In this document: positions 46,076 through 55,289 of the stretch, one piece after another
Numbering within the stretch: the stretch's first letter is position 1
How the letters are laid out: every line of letters begins with the position of its first letter
NCBI RefSeq assembly: GCF_013284245.2
Contig: NZ_CP085876.1
Span: forward strand, 87,001 to 151,000
Source of the DNA: Brevibacillus sp. DP1.3A
GTDB lineage: Bacteria > Bacillota > Bacilli > Brevibacillales > Brevibacillaceae
Length of the DNA: 64,000 nucleotides
Direction of reading: 5' to 3'
Program-made: the position numbers and the translations under genes
Notes under the pieces: generated by a model
What the model saw: only the letters and a program-made list of their open reading frames with translations
What the model was told of the DNA's origin: nothing
The model's database searches: none

Positions 46076-46825
46076 GTGTCCTCAGATTTGGTGATGGATA
46101 CTTGCTTGTTGGCAGGCTCGATAATATTGAAAAACGGTGGAGAGACATACCGGACGGAAGAGACAATGGCATTGATTGCGAAGGCTGCGGGGATGGATGA
46201 CGTCAACAGCTCGGCTACGCCTACGAGCATCATCCTGTCCTTTCGTTGTAGTGGACTGGATCATACAAGAATGGTTCGTACCCCCAAACGTACGACCAAC
46301 CTCAATAAAATTACGCTCGTGAATGATGTTTCCCGACAGTTTGTCAGTGGGAAAATTAATTTGGAGCAAGCCTATCGGACGCTGCGTGAGATCGATCAGA
46401 AAAAGCAGATCTATCCGAAATGGTTGCAGCATTTAGCAGCGGCTACAGCCAGTGGCTCCTTTTCTATGCTTGCAGGGGGAGATTGGGGCAGTCTGATTCC
46501 TTCTGCGATGGCCGGATTGATTGTGAACCTGAGCCAGGAATATTTAGAACAGTTTGTCCGGATGAAGTTTTTTACGGAGTTCTCCGCCGCTTTACTAGGG
46601 GGGCTTTTCGCCTTGTTGAGCGTGACGATATTTCCGCAGCTGCATTTGAGCATCATCATTATTGGTGCGATGCTTCCGTTGTTCCCGGGGATCGCCATCA
46701 CCAACTCGCTTCGGGATTTGATGGCTGGTGATTTGGTTGCAGGTGTTTCACGCGGAGTAGAAGCCATGCTGACGGCTGTCTCCGTAGCGGTAGCCACAGC
46801 CATTATTCTTTCGTTTACGAGGTGA
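46076..46825 (+). CDS. ThrE-type threonine/serine exporter, large subunit (YjjP-like)
   Basis: 249 residues from a GTG with GAAGGATGTGACGG before it. The N-terminal soluble part contains GGETYRTEETM and VNSSATPTSIIL, both characteristic of ThrE_1, and four or five membrane helices follow with MLAGGDWGSLIPSAMAG and ITNSLRDLMAGDLVAG. The partner gene follows immediately. In Corynebacterium these two parts are one ThrE protein. Substrate here is inferred; the bacterial YjjPB pair exports succinate, so an organic acid is an alternative. Confidence 0.85.
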   Translation: MSSDLVMDTCLLAGSIILKNGGETYRTEETMALIAKAAGMDDVNSSATPTSIILSFRCSGLDHTRMVRTPKRTTNLNKITLVNDVSRQFVSGKINLEQAYRTLREIDQKKQIYPKWLQHLAAATASGSFSMLAGGDWGSLIPSAMAGLIVNLSQEYLEQFVRMKFFTEFSAALLGGLFALLSVTIFPQLHLSIIIIGAMLPLFPGIAITNSLRDLMAGDLVAGVSRGVEAMLTAVSVAVATAIILSFTR

Positions 46826-46830
46826 GTACG

Positions 46831-47283
46831 ATGTTGTTACAAGGATTGGCGCTTAGCTTCGCCTCTTCAGTAGCGTGGTGTGTGCTGTTCAATGTGCCGG
46901 TTCGAACAATCGTAGCGGGTGGTTTCGCTGGAATGGTCGGTTTTCTCGTTTACTCGATTCTTCCTATCTACGGTGCTGAGGTATTGTTGTCGACGTTTGT
47001 TTCAGCTGCTGCTGTCTCTTTGCTCAGTCAGCTCTTATCTATTATACTGCGAGTTCCTTCTACGAATTTTAGCGTCGCGGGCATTATTCCACTGGTACCG
47101 GGATCGTTGGCTTACAAAGCCATGCTTGCCTTCGTGAATAATGATTATGTCGGAGGGATTACTCAGGCGACCAAAACATTGATGGTAGCCGGCGCGATTG
47201 CTTCTGGACTTATATTTGGAATTTCGGTTCTGACGATTTGGAAAGGAGCCCGCTATGCTGGCAATCGTGCGCAACGAGATTGA
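46831..47283 (+). CDS. ThrE-type exporter, small subunit (YjjB-like)
   Basis: 150 residues from the ATG at 46831, with GAGGTGAG before it; a GTG at 46822 is part of the ribosome binding site. Four or five membrane helices. GIIPLVPGSLAYKAML is the conserved ThrE_2 segment. It partners the preceding gene, with which it overlaps or nearly abuts, and its 3' end overlaps tilS by 29 bp. Confidence 0.85.
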   Translation: MLLQGLALSFASSVAWCVLFNVPVRTIVAGGFAGMVGFLVYSILPIYGAEVLLSTFVSAAAVSLLSQLLSIILRVPSTNFSVAGIIPLVPGSLAYKAMLAFVNNDYVGGITQATKTLMVAGAIASGLIFGISVLTIWKGARYAGNRAQRD

Positions 47284-48682
47284 GTCCGAGGGGCTTTTGC
47301 TTCCAGGTGAGACCATTGTTGTCGGAATTTCCGGCGGCAACGATTCTACCGCACTGTTGCATATATTGGCTTCTCTCAATAAACAATACCAGTATAATTG
47401 GAAGCTGCATGCTGTCCATCTGAACCACGGCTTTCGTGGGGAAGAAGCAAGGCAGGACGCGCTCTATGCAGAAGAGCTGTGTCGTGAACTCGGCGTGGCT
47501 TTCCACCTGTTTGAGTATGACGTTCCCGCTTATATGGAGAAAACGGGACTGGGCGGGCAAGAAGCAAGTCGCGACATTCGCTATCGGCTGTATCGAGAGG
47601 TAGGTCTGGCGAAAGGCGCGACCAAGCTGGCATTGGCCCATCATGCTGACGATCAGGTAGAAACGATTCTCTTTCGTTTTGTGCGAGGTAGCAGGTTGCA
47701 TGGATTGACAGGGATGCCGAAGCGAAGAATGCTTGCGGATTGCCCGATTGAGCTCGTGCGTCCGCTCTTGCATAAAACGCGTCAAGAACTGGAAGGCTAC
47801 TGTCGGGAACATCAACTCGTCCCCCGTGAGGATAGCAGCAACCAATCGCGCAAGTATACGCGCAATTTGCTGCGTCTGGATGTCATACCCTTATTGGAAA
47901 AAGTGAATGACAAGTATCGAGAGCATATCTTGGCTACTGCGGAGGCAATCCGTCAGGACGAAGCGCTTTTAATGAGGTTGGCACGGGAGCAGTTGAAAGA
48001 GGTAACCATTGAGAAAAAAACAGAAGCATTTTTGATGGACAATGACAAGTTTCAAACTTGTGACGTTGCTTTACAAAGGAGAATGATTACTCTAATATTA
48101 AGTTATCTCTCAAAACATACCGAATGGTCTTCGCAACATGTGGAGACCGTTTTGCACATGCTAGGGGGAAGTCGCCCTTCTGCGGAATTGCATTTGCCGA
48201 ATGACCTGGTAGTCGACCGGGTGTACGAGCGAATCAATTTTCGTCGTAGGAAGCGACAGGATCGCATACATACGTATAGTTACGAGCTCGCCGTTCCTGG
48301 TGTAACCTGGATCGACGAGAGCAAGGCCACGGTACATATTACTTACCTGGAAGGTCCCATGGATTGGGAGCGACTCCCGGCGAATGAAGCGGTTTTTGAT
48401 GCCGATCAGTTGCTAGGATCGCTGTATTTGCGTAACCGAAAACCTGGAGACCGCATCACCCTGTTTGGCTCAGGAGATGGAAAGAAGCTGAAGGATTTAT
48501 TGATTGATGCCAAATTTCCGCGAGCATGGCGTGACAAACTTCCGCTTTTGACGGCGGGCGATGAGGTGATTTTGGTACCAGGTGTGCGCCGTTCCGCCGT
48601 AGCGCCTGTCAATGGACAGACCAGGCGTTTTCTACACGTGCGGGTAGAGTTTGGAGAAGATTGGCGGGAGGTTTTTTCATGA
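47255..48682 (+). CDS. tilS: tRNA(Ile)-lysidine synthase
   Basis: 475 residues. TilS modifies C34 of tRNA(Ile)(CAU) to lysidine so that it reads AUA. The PP-loop is [14 protein letters not shown] (the usual SGGxDS), with [10 protein letters not shown] and [29 protein letters not shown] segments following; the C-terminal substrate domain includes [37 protein letters not shown] precedes the ATG. In B. subtilis tilS-hpt-ftsH is one operon, as here. Confidence 0.96.
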   Translation: MLAIVRNEIESEGLLLPGETIVVGISGGNDSTALLHILASLNKQYQYNWKLHAVHLNHGFRGEEARQDALYAEELCRELGVAFHLFEYDVPAYMEKTGLGGQEASRDIRYRLYREVGLAKGATKLALAHHADDQVETILFRFVRGSRLHGLTGMPKRRMLADCPIELVRPLLHKTRQELEGYCREHQLVPREDSSNQSRKYTRNLLRLDVIPLLEKVNDKYREHILATAEAIRQDEALLMRLAREQLKEVTIEKKTEAFLMDNDKFQTCDVALQRRMITLILSYLSKHTEWSSQHVETVLHMLGGSRPSAELHLPNDLVVDRVYERINFRRRKRQDRIHTYSYELAVPGVTWIDESKATVHITYLEGPMDWERLPANEAVFDADQLLGSLYLRNRKPGDRITLFGSGDGKKLKDLLIDAKFPRAWRDKLPLLTAGDEVILVPGVRRSAVAPVNGQTRRFLHVRVEFGEDWREVFS

Positions 48683-49218
48683 ATCAAGACATCGAGAAGA
48701 TTTTGCTATCAGAAGAGGATATTGCGGTAAAAGTTCAAGAATTAGGCAAGACGCTGGCTGCAGAATACAAGGATAAAAATCCGTTGGTCATCTGCGTGCT
48801 GAAAGGCGCAGTCGTTTTCATGGCTGATCTGATCCGTCACATGGATATTCCGTGCGAAATGGATTTCATGGCTGTTTCCAGCTACGGAAGTGGAACAGAG
48901 TCCTCTGGCATGGTGAAAATCTTGAAGGATCTCGATACATCTGTGCAAAACAGACACGTGCTGGTTGTAGAAGACATCATGGACAGCGGTCTGACGCTGA
49001 GCCGCTTGGTAGAGCTGTTGCGCCATCGGGAAGCTGCTTCCGTAAAAGTGGTGACTCTCTTGAACAAACCAGAGCGTCGCAAGGTGGATATTTCACCGGA
49101 CTATAAGGGATACGATGTTCCAGACGAATTCGTTGTGGGATACGGCTTGGATTACTCCGAGCATTATCGTAACTTACCTTATATCGGCGTATTGAAACCT
49201 GAGGTCTACACAAAGTAG
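48679..49218 (+). CDS. hpt: Hypoxanthine phosphoribosyltransferase
   Basis: 179 residues from the ATG at 48679 overlapping the tilS stop (GGGAGGTT before it). It salvages hypoxanthine and guanine with PRPP. The PRPP-binding loop is [17 protein letters not shown], and [18 protein letters not shown] is the C-terminal signature. In B. subtilis HprT also works with TilS to regulate ftsH. Confidence 0.97.
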   Translation: MNQDIEKILLSEEDIAVKVQELGKTLAAEYKDKNPLVICVLKGAVVFMADLIRHMDIPCEMDFMAVSSYGSGTESSGMVKILKDLDTSVQNRHVLVVEDIMDSGLTLSRLVELLRHREAASVKVVTLLNKPERRKVDISPDYKGYDVPDEFVVGYGLDYSEHYRNLPYIGVLKPEVYTK

Positions 49219-49223
49219 GTTTG

Positions 49224-49253
49224 TTGTGGAGACCGTGCTTTCTATGATAAAAT
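49224..49253 (+). promoter_or_regulatory. Putative ftsH promoter
   Basis: TTGTGG (49224-49229), 18-bp spacer, TAAAAT (49248-49253). Confidence 0.5.
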
Positions 49254-49287
49254 GTGAAAAGTGTCTGTTCGTGAGAGGAGGTAAGGA

Positions 49288-51258
49288 ATGAATCGCTTTT
49301 TTCGTAATACCGGGTTCTACCTACTGATTTTTCTTGTCACGGTCGGGATCGTGAATTTCATCCTCTCCGGTACTGATAAGGTTGGGAAACTTACATATCA
49401 GGAATTCCGGGTACAGCTAAAAGCTGACAACGTCACTGAGTTGGCGCTTCGACCAGAGAATGGTACTTACAGGGTCGAGGGTACGTTGGCAAAAGCTATT
49501 CCGGGACAGGAAAGCAACAAATTTTTTACCAATGTTCCTTTGTATGACTCAGATGTTGTTAAGCTAGTCGAAGAGAAAATCGATGCGCAAAAGATGAAGA
49601 ATGTAGCGTTCAATCCTGCGGAGGGCAATAGCATTTGGCTCACGTTCTTGACCTCTATCATTCCTTTTGTCATCATCTTCATCCTGTTTTTCTTTCTTCT
49701 GAACAACGCGCAAGGTGGCGGAAGCCGAGTAATGAACTTCGGTAAAAGCCGCGCGAAGCTTTACAACGAAGAGAAGAAACGCGTTACATTTGACGATGTA
49801 GCAGGAGCAGACGAAGAAAAGGCGGAGCTGGAGGAAGTCGTTGATTTCCTGAAAGACAACCGTAAGTTCAATGCGGTTGGCGCTCGTATTCCAAAAGGGG
49901 TACTGCTCGTAGGACCTCCGGGTACAGGTAAAACCTTGCTCGCTCGCGCTGTTGCAGGCGAAGCTGGTGTACCGTTCTTCAGTATCTCCGGTTCTGACTT
50001 CGTGGAAATGTTCGTTGGGGTGGGTGCATCCCGCGTACGTGACCTGTTTGAAAATGCAAAGAAAAATGCTCCTTGCATTATCTTTATTGACGAGATTGAC
50101 GCCGTGGGTCGTCAACGCGGAGCTGGACTCGGCGGCGGCCACGACGAACGCGAGCAAACTCTCAACCAGTTACTCGTAGAGATGGACGGTTTTGGTGGAA
50201 ACGAAGGTATCATCATGATTGCTGCGACCAACCGACCTGACATTCTCGACCCAGCTCTCTTGCGTCCGGGACGTTTTGACCGTCAAATTACAGTTGACCG
50301 TCCTGATATCAAAGGTCGTGAAGCGGTGCTCAAGGTTCATGCCCGCAACAAGCCGATTGGTGAAGACGTGAAGCTGGAAGTGATTGCTCGTGGTACATCG
50401 GGCTTCACTGGCGCAGATTTGGAGAACTTGCTGAACGAAGCGGCTCTCTTGACTGCCCGCAGAAACAAAAAGCAAATCAACATGACGGAAGTAGATGAAG
50501 CGATTGACCGCGTGATTGCAGGTCCAGCGAAGAAGTCTCGCGTAGTGAGCGAAGACGAACGCCGTCTGGTTGCCTTCCACGAAGCTGGTCATACGATCAT
50601 CGGATACCACCTGAGAAATGCAGAAATGGTACATAAGGTAACAATCATTCCGCGTGGCCAAGCTGGCGGATACACAGTGATGCTGCCGAAAGAAGACCGT
50701 TTCTTTGCTACCAAAACAGACTTGCTCGACAAAATCGTCGGTCTGTTGGGTGGACGTGTTGCGGAGGAAATAGTGCTTGGGGACATTAGTACCGGCGCAC
50801 ATAATGACTTCCAACGTGCGACTGCTATCGCTCGCAGCATGATTACCGAATACGGAATGAGCAAGCTCGGTCCTATGCAGTTCGGTAAGAGTCAAGGACA
50901 GGTATTCCTGGGCCGCGACTATGGCAATGAGCGTAACTACTCCGATCAGATTGCGTACGAGATCGATCAGGAAATGCAAAATATTATCAACGAGTGCTAC
51001 TCGAAGTGTACCGAATTGCTGACGACGCACCGTGATCAGCTCGATCTGATTGCGAACACGCTGCTCCGTGTAGAGACTCTCGATGCTGAGCAGATCAAGC
51101 AATTGATCGAAACAGGTAAAATGGATAACGATACAGATGCAAATAAAGATGTGGTCGTGAACATTCAACCGAAGCTAGAAGAAGTAAAAGAAGAAGTAAA
51201 AGAAGAAGTAAAAGAAGAACCAAAGCAAGAAGATACAAACGAAGAACCGAAACAATAA
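49288..51258 (+). CDS. ftsH: ATP-dependent zinc metalloprotease FtsH
   Basis: 656 residues. FtsH degrades membrane and soluble proteins at the inner face of the membrane. Two helices (about 9-27 and 118-140) flank an extracellular part; the AAA+ module has GPPGTGKT (209-216) and the SRH region, and the protease has HEAGH (431-435). The C-terminal tail after about residue 628 is an acidic/lysine repeat with EEVK three times, which differs from the usual poorly conserved tail by being a clean tandem repeat. GAGAGGAGGTAAGG precedes the ATG. Confidence 0.98.
   Translation: MNRFFRNTGFYLLIFLVTVGIVNFILSGTDKVGKLTYQEFRVQLKADNVTELALRPENGTYRVEGTLAKAIPGQESNKFFTNVPLYDSDVVKLVEEKIDAQKMKNVAFNPAEGNSIWLTFLTSIIPFVIIFILFFFLLNNAQGGGSRVMNFGKSRAKLYNEEKKRVTFDDVAGADEEKAELEEVVDFLKDNRKFNAVGARIPKGVLLVGPPGTGKTLLARAVAGEAGVPFFSISGSDFVEMFVGVGASRVRDLFENAKKNAPCIIFIDEIDAVGRQRGAGLGGGHDEREQTLNQLLVEMDGFGGNEGIIMIAATNRPDILDPALLRPGRFDRQITVDRPDIKGREAVLKVHARNKPIGEDVKLEVIARGTSGFTGADLENLLNEAALLTARRNKKQINMTEVDEAIDRVIAGPAKKSRVVSEDERRLVAFHEAGHTIIGYHLRNAEMVHKVTIIPRGQAGGYTVMLPKEDRFFATKTDLLDKIVGLLGGRVAEEIVLGDISTGAHNDFQRATAIARSMITEYGMSKLGPMQFGKSQGQVFLGRDYGNERNYSDQIAYEIDQEMQNIINECYSKCTELLTTHRDQLDLIANTLLRVETLDAEQIKQLIETGKMDNDTDANKDVVVNIQPKLEEVKEEVKEEVKEEPKQEDTNEEPKQ
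51178..51213 (+). repeat. 12-bp tandem repeat in the ftsH 3' end
   Basis: GAAGAAGTAAAA three times exactly in register (encoding EEVK), followed by a variant GAAGAACCAAAG. Copy number may vary between strains. Confidence 0.85.
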
Positions 51259-51283
51259 GGGGCGCCTCAGGTGCCCTTTTTTG
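51257..51283 (+). terminator. Intrinsic terminator after ftsH
   Basis: AAGGGGCGCC folds with GGTGCCCTT around TCA, followed by T6. Confidence 0.85.
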
Positions 51284-51343
51284 CAATATCGGAAAGTATT
51301 AGGTTAAGTGTTTAAAAGGTAACGATGAACTAATAAAGCTAGT

Positions 51344-51423
51344 GAGAAGAAAAAGCACGGAGATGGCCAGTGAATCCCCCTGCTGGCGTGTCAGAGTCGA
51401 AGAAAACTGTGCTTTTTCTTCTC
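51344..51423. promoter_or_regulatory. Unidentified structured element before the HAD phosphatase gene
   Basis: A perfect 15-bp inverted repeat (GAGAAGAAAAAGCAC, 51344-51358, with its complement 51409-51423) encloses 50 bases that hold a second stem, GCCAG (51366-51370) with CTGGC (51383-51387). It does not match a riboswitch class I know. Confidence 0.5.
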
Positions 51424-51469
51424 CTCCACTATAGTGACTCAACTCCAAAGCGAATGAGAGGGATTGGAT

Positions 51470-52339
51470 ATGTTGCTTACACCAGGCATGGCTGCATTTG
51501 ACATGGATGGAACCTTACTGACTCACGAATCAAAGCTGACAGAAGGAACGAAAGAAGCACTTCGCCAATTGCAACAGGAAGGCTGCAAACTCGTTTTGTC
51601 TACGGGCAGGATGTATGGCTCCGCTCAAATTCCGATCGATTCCTTTCCTTTTGACGGGTATGTCTGTAGCAATGGGGCCGCTGTTTTCGAAGGGGATGGT
51701 ACGCTGGTCCGTCGATCGCTCCTTCCTACTGAGATGGTAATTGGTGCGATCCATGCACTGAGGCAAGAAACGATTTATTATGAGCTTCATGATACTAACA
51801 GCAATCGCTGGATGATCAAAGAAGACCGTGAACGTTTGGAAGCGACCTTGAGTGAGGACGCATCAGTGGAAGGGTTCTCGATCTTGAATTTTCCTTACTA
51901 CAGGCTCGCTCATGTAGTGCCATTGGCAGAGATGTTGGAAAAAGTGGAGTCCGGGGAAGTAGAAATCGTCAAATTCTTCATCTGGCATCATGACCCGGAT
52001 CGTCTGGAGTGGGTGAAAGAGCAGTTGAAGCCATGGAGCGAGCAAGTGACCATCACTTCATCCGGAAAGCAGAACGTCGAGGTGATTCCTCAAGGGGTTT
52101 CCAAATGGGAAGGGCTTCAATACTTCCGTGAGAAATGGGGAATCTCCCCAGAGAAAGTAATGGCATTTGGCGATGCAGAAAATGATCGTGAGGCATTAAC
52201 AGGCGCAGGATATTCCGTCGCGATGGAAAACGCTTCTGACGAAATCAAGCAGGTGGCTAAATATATCGCCCCGCACCATAATGAGGAAGGCGTAGCCCGC
52301 TTTATTCGGGAGCGTGTTCTCGGGGAAAAAGGCGAGTAA
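51470..52339 (+). CDS. Cof-type HAD-IIB family phosphatase
   Basis: 289 residues from the ATG at 51470, with GAGAGGG before it; a TTG at 51464 is rejected. HAD motif I is AAFDMDGTLLTHES (nucleophile Asp), motif II LSTGRMYGSA, and the C-terminal motif III/IV MAFGDAENDREALTGAGYSVAMENA is typical. The cap domain (about residues 85-195) is the HAD-IIB type. Such enzymes dephosphorylate sugar phosphates, FMN or pyridoxal phosphate; substrate unknown here. It stands alone downstream of an unidentified RNA-like element and before a terminator. Confidence 0.88.
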   Translation: MLLTPGMAAFDMDGTLLTHESKLTEGTKEALRQLQQEGCKLVLSTGRMYGSAQIPIDSFPFDGYVCSNGAAVFEGDGTLVRRSLLPTEMVIGAIHALRQETIYYELHDTNSNRWMIKEDRERLEATLSEDASVEGFSILNFPYYRLAHVVPLAEMLEKVESGEVEIVKFFIWHHDPDRLEWVKEQLKPWSEQVTITSSGKQNVEVIPQGVSKWEGLQYFREKWGISPEKVMAFGDAENDREALTGAGYSVAMENASDEIKQVAKYIAPHHNEEGVARFIRERVLGEKGE

Positions 52340-52350
52340 GAGAATGAAAC

Positions 52351-52390
52351 AGCAGAAACTGCGTATGTACAAGCCGGTTTCTGCTTTTTT
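52351..52390 (+). terminator. Intrinsic terminator after the HAD gene
   Basis: AGCAGAAAC (52351-52359) pairs with GTTTCTGCT (52377-52385), followed by T6. Confidence 0.92.
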
Positions 52391-52394
52391 CTCA

Positions 52395-52424
52395 TTGTTA
52401 TTGAGAATTATTATCAATTATAAT
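52395..52424 (+). promoter_or_regulatory. Promoter with Fur box ahead of the AraC-type regulator
   Basis: TTGTTA (52395-52400), 18-bp spacer, TATAAT (52419-52424). The spacer holds TGAGAATTATTATCA (52402-52416), one base from the classical 7-1-7 Fur box TGATAATnATTATCA. Iron repression by Fur is inferred. Confidence 0.82.
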
Positions 52425-52454
52425 GACCGTATACATATTGGCAAGTGGGGAGTG

Positions 52455-54419
52455 ATGGCAACGATGATGCGCAAAGAGCTCATGATTTTGTGGAACCATG
52501 CATCCGTGAAAGTATTGGATGTACGTCATCAAATCGTGCAGCCAGGAGAAAAAATAACGGCTTATCAGCTCCCGGCCAGCGTATTTTTGTTTACGGTTCG
52601 AGGACGAGCAGTCGTGCAGCTCAATGATGTGATGTACCCGGTCCATACTTTTCATGTGATACATGGGGGCAAAGGGCTGACTCTCAATGTAAGCGTTACG
52701 GATAACGAATGGGAATCCTACATTATTTTCTATAAAGCAATGATACCGTTGCCAAATCGTCAGGAAATCATGAATCTCCTGGAATCTCGCAACTGGTTTT
52801 TGTCTCCCTATTCTATTGTGCCGCAGCAGCCTATCACTCTGTTGGACAAGCTGGATCATCTACGGTCTGTTTGGAACAACGGGGATGAAGATGATTTGAG
52901 ACAATTGCGGGCCAAAGGATGGTTCCATCTGTTTGTTTGCGAGCTACTTGATCAGATGGATGAGCAAGAAGCGGGGATTACCCAACATGATCTCGTTTTC
53001 CTTGCGAAGCAATACATTCATAAACACTATGCGGAACCGATCACGCTGGAGGCAATCGCTCAGACGTTGAATTACAGCATTCCATACTTGTCGAAGCAGT
53101 TCAAGCGTCAGACGGGTCATAGTCCGATCGATTATTTGATTGGTGTGCGACTCGAAAAGGCAAAGGACTTGTTGGTTCGTACGGATGCCACGCTTCAGGA
53201 AGTGGCGGAAGGTGTCGGGTATACGGATTTCTCCTATTTCATCAGAGCCTTCAAAAAACATACGGGTCTGACCCCAGGACAATTCAAGGAGCAAGCATTG
53301 TACGTTGGTGAAGGCTCAGAATATCCTATGAAAAGGCTAAGATCAGACCTTGTCTCCCTATCGAATGAAACATACAATCTGATTGTCGTTGAAAATCATT
53401 CTCAAAAGGATAGGGGAATAGACGTGAAAGGAAAAATGCACAAGCTCATGCTGGGGCTTGCTTTGTTACTTAGTGCATGTTCAGGTACAACAACGGGAAG
53501 TAGTGGAACGCAGCATGTTACACCTGTTGCGACTTCGGGGACAGAGGCGACGTCACAACCAACAGAGCAACAATGGCCGCGAACGTATGTGGATGCACTC
53601 GGAAAAGAAGTGGTGATTCCCAAAGAGCCGAAGCGCATCGTCGTGACTCATTTCGGGATGATGGAATACTTTTTTGCGTTGGAAACACCACCGATTGCGT
53701 CTACACTCGCTGATCGCATGCTGACTACTTTTGAAACGTTGAAGCCATACGCGAGTACAGCAACGGTAAAAGATATCGGGGAAGTGAGGACGCCGAATCT
53801 AGAGATGATGGCAGACCTGAATCCAGATTTGATTGTCGCGTTCTCCGGGACACACAACGAAGTATACGCAGATTTAAGCAGCATTTCGCCGGTAGCCATG
53901 ATTAACAATACGGAGGACCGGAGCTGGACGGAAACGCTCCGCGAATACGCCAAGCTGATCGGCAAAGAGCAATTGGCCGAAGACTACATTACGAATTTGC
54001 AGACGCTAATGGGTGAAGCCAGGGAGAAATTGGCCAAGCATAAAGACAAATCCGTAACGTTTTTACGGGCGACAGGTGACGGAAGCACCTTTTATGTACT
54101 GGACGACAATGACGTTTCGTATGCGTATGACCAAGAAACTGGCTTGGGACTGAAGTCTCCGGGGCAGTACAAGCTGGAGGGCGATGTGATTTCACTGGAG
54201 GGTGTCACGGTGCTTAATCCAGATTATATTTTCGTGGTCGATCATGCGGACAGAGTGGATACAACGATGGCGGAGCTAAATCAAAGCAAAGTGTGGCAAT
54301 CGTTAAAAGCCGTAAAAGAAAAGCATGTGTTCCCGCTGGATGTGTCGATCAGCACGAAAGGACCATTGGCGATCAAGTATGCGACGAATAAGGTTCTCGA
54401 ATATATGTCCACCAACTAA
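52455..54419 (+). CDS. AraC-type regulator in frame with an iron-siderophore-binding lipoprotein
   Basis: 654 residues from the ATG at 52455 (GTGGGGAGTG before it). Residues 1-175 are a cupin-like sensor region, and about 182-281 an AraC DNA-binding domain (ITLEAIAQTLNYSIPYLSKQF, second helix-turn-helix LQEVAEGVGYTDFSYFIRAF). Residues 286-323 look like translated spacer. Residues 324-342 then spell a lipoprotein signal (MHKLMLGLALLLSAC, Cys342), followed by a Ser/Thr linker and a FeuA/FepB-type binding domain (368-654; PKRIVVTHFGMMEYFFAL, NPDLIVAFSG). B. subtilis Btr joins AraC and binding-protein domains but without a signal peptide. The frame has no stop between the parts. It could give one membrane-spanning protein, or two proteins through an internal start. 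Confidence 0.8.
   Translation: MATMMRKELMILWNHASVKVLDVRHQIVQPGEKITAYQLPASVFLFTVRGRAVVQLNDVMYPVHTFHVIHGGKGLTLNVSVTDNEWESYIIFYKAMIPLPNRQEIMNLLESRNWFLSPYSIVPQQPITLLDKLDHLRSVWNNGDEDDLRQLRAKGWFHLFVCELLDQMDEQEAGITQHDLVFLAKQYIHKHYAEPITLEAIAQTLNYSIPYLSKQFKRQTGHSPIDYLIGVRLEKAKDLLVRTDATLQEVAEGVGYTDFSYFIRAFKKHTGLTPGQFKEQALYVGEGSEYPMKRLRSDLVSLSNETYNLIVVENHSQKDRGIDVKGKMHKLMLGLALLLSACSGTTTGSSGTQHVTPVATSGTEATSQPTEQQWPRTYVDALGKEVVIPKEPKRIVVTHFGMMEYFFALETPPIASTLADRMLTTFETLKPYASTATVKDIGEVRTPNLEMMADLNPDLIVAFSGTHNEVYADLSSISPVAMINNTEDRSWTETLREYAKLIGKEQLAEDYITNLQTLMGEAREKLAKHKDKSVTFLRATGDGSTFYVLDDNDVSYAYDQETGLGLKSPGQYKLEGDVISLEGVTVLNPDYIFVVDHADRVDTTMAELNQSKVWQSLKAVKEKHVFPLDVSISTKGPLAIKYATNKVLEYMSTN
53350..53404 (+). 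promoter_or_regulatory. Internal promoter and Fur box for the lipoprotein part
   Basis: Within the reading frame: TTGTCT (53350-53355), 17-bp spacer, TACAAT (53373-53378), then TGAAAATCATTCTCA (53390-53404), two mismatches from the Fur 7-1-7 consensus. Confidence 0.6.
53424..54419 (+). CDS. Possible separately translated siderophore-binding lipoprotein (internal start)
   Basis: The GTG at 53424, in the same frame as the AraC-type gene, has AAAAGGATAGGGG just before it and begins a 331-residue protein with a complete type II signal peptide: basic MKGKMHK, hydrophobic core and lipobox LLSAC at 53466-53480. The mature part is a two-lobe iron-siderophore binding domain. No permease or ATPase gene adjoins it, so the transporter partner must be elsewhere. 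An esterase that could release iron from the siderophore follows after 29 bp. Whether this shorter product, the full-length fusion or both are made cannot be settled from sequence. Confidence 0.6.
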   Translation: MKGKMHKLMLGLALLLSACSGTTTGSSGTQHVTPVATSGTEATSQPTEQQWPRTYVDALGKEVVIPKEPKRIVVTHFGMMEYFFALETPPIASTLADRMLTTFETLKPYASTATVKDIGEVRTPNLEMMADLNPDLIVAFSGTHNEVYADLSSISPVAMINNTEDRSWTETLREYAKLIGKEQLAEDYITNLQTLMGEAREKLAKHKDKSVTFLRATGDGSTFYVLDDNDVSYAYDQETGLGLKSPGQYKLEGDVISLEGVTVLNPDYIFVVDHADRVDTTMAELNQSKVWQSLKAVKEKHVFPLDVSISTKGPLAIKYATNKVLEYMSTN

Positions 54420-54448
54420 AGCTTTTGAGAAAGGAGGAGGAAGTGCCA

Positions 54449-55201
54449 ATGCAGCCTATCGTGGAGCAGTTCCAAAATCGCAAGCTCACGATCTATTTAC
54501 CTGAGGGCTATTACCAAAGCGAAGAGCGTTACGCCGTTGTCTATTTGCAGGATGACGGTGATTTGATTGACCCGAAGGAAAGTGATGTTCTTCAGAAGAG
54601 TAGAGAATTAACGGCGACAAATCAATTGCCAGGCTTGCTATTTGTCGGTATCGAATCGTTCGACCGAAATGATGAGTATACGCCGTTTGTGTCGCCGAAT
54701 ATTTTTGAGCCGGAATCCGGCAAGCAGTTTGGTGGGAACGCTTCTGTTTATGCCGATTTTCTCGCCAATGAATTGAAGCCGCACATCGACAGTAAATACC
54801 GCACATTACAGGATCGAGAGCACACCGGGATCATGGGTTTTTCCTTTGGGGGACTCATTTCTGTCTTCACAGGGTTACGCTATCCTGATGTTTTTGGACG
54901 GGTGGGCAGCTTTTCCGGCTCCTTCTGGTTCCCGGGGATCGTAGATTGGATCGAGCAGCTCACCATTCGTGATACAGGCCAGCGCCTTTACATGAATTTG
55001 GGTCACGCGGAGGGCTCCGGTCGAACGAACGGACAGCAATGGATGGTACCGAATAGCAAGAGAGTTTATCAATATTTGCTGCAAAATGGTTTTCAGGAGG
55101 ACTCAATCCAACAGGTAATTTATGAGAGCAACTTCCACTCGTTTGACTTAGGTGTGCAATACGTACCAGAAGCACTGCAATGGTTGTTCCAAGAGGAATA
55201 A
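54449..55201 (+). CDS. Alpha/beta-hydrolase, putative siderophore esterase (BesA/YbbA-like)
   Basis: 250 residues from the ATG at 54449, with AAAGGAGGAGGAAG before it; an upstream TTG at 54425 is rejected. Esterase-D/Fes-like fold with the nucleophile in GFSFGGL (Ser), SFSGSFWFP downstream, and a C-terminal histidine in SNFHSFDLG. In B. subtilis BesA (YbbA) hydrolyses Fe-bacillibactin and lies beside feuABC and btr. The same grouping here (AraC regulator, binding protein, esterase) supports intracellular iron release from a trilactone or similar ester siderophore (inferred). Confidence 0.82.
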   Translation: MQPIVEQFQNRKLTIYLPEGYYQSEERYAVVYLQDDGDLIDPKESDVLQKSRELTATNQLPGLLFVGIESFDRNDEYTPFVSPNIFEPESGKQFGGNASVYADFLANELKPHIDSKYRTLQDREHTGIMGFSFGGLISVFTGLRYPDVFGRVGSFSGSFWFPGIVDWIEQLTIRDTGQRLYMNLGHAEGSGRTNGQQWMVPNSKRVYQYLLQNGFQEDSIQQVIYESNFHSFDLGVQYVPEALQWLFQEE

Positions 55202-55221
55202 ATTCGTTCAGCCGTACCACG

Positions 55222-55250
55222 TTGACAAGGTGAGGTTATACGCTTACAAT
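55222..55250 (+). promoter_or_regulatory. nadA sigma-A promoter
   Basis: TTGACA (55222-55227), 17-bp spacer, TACAAT (55245-55250). Confidence 0.85.
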
Positions 55251-55289
55251 GACCGTAAATTATGACACCACCGTAGGGGGATTTTTTCC

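Noticed and set aside
50170..51168. 332-codon leftward frame over ftsH
   Set aside because: Antisense shadow of a conserved gene.
51344..51423. Fluoride, cobalamin, THF or manganese riboswitch
   Set aside because: GGAGATGG is reminiscent of the fluoride class, but the conserved downstream elements of that and the other classes are missing.
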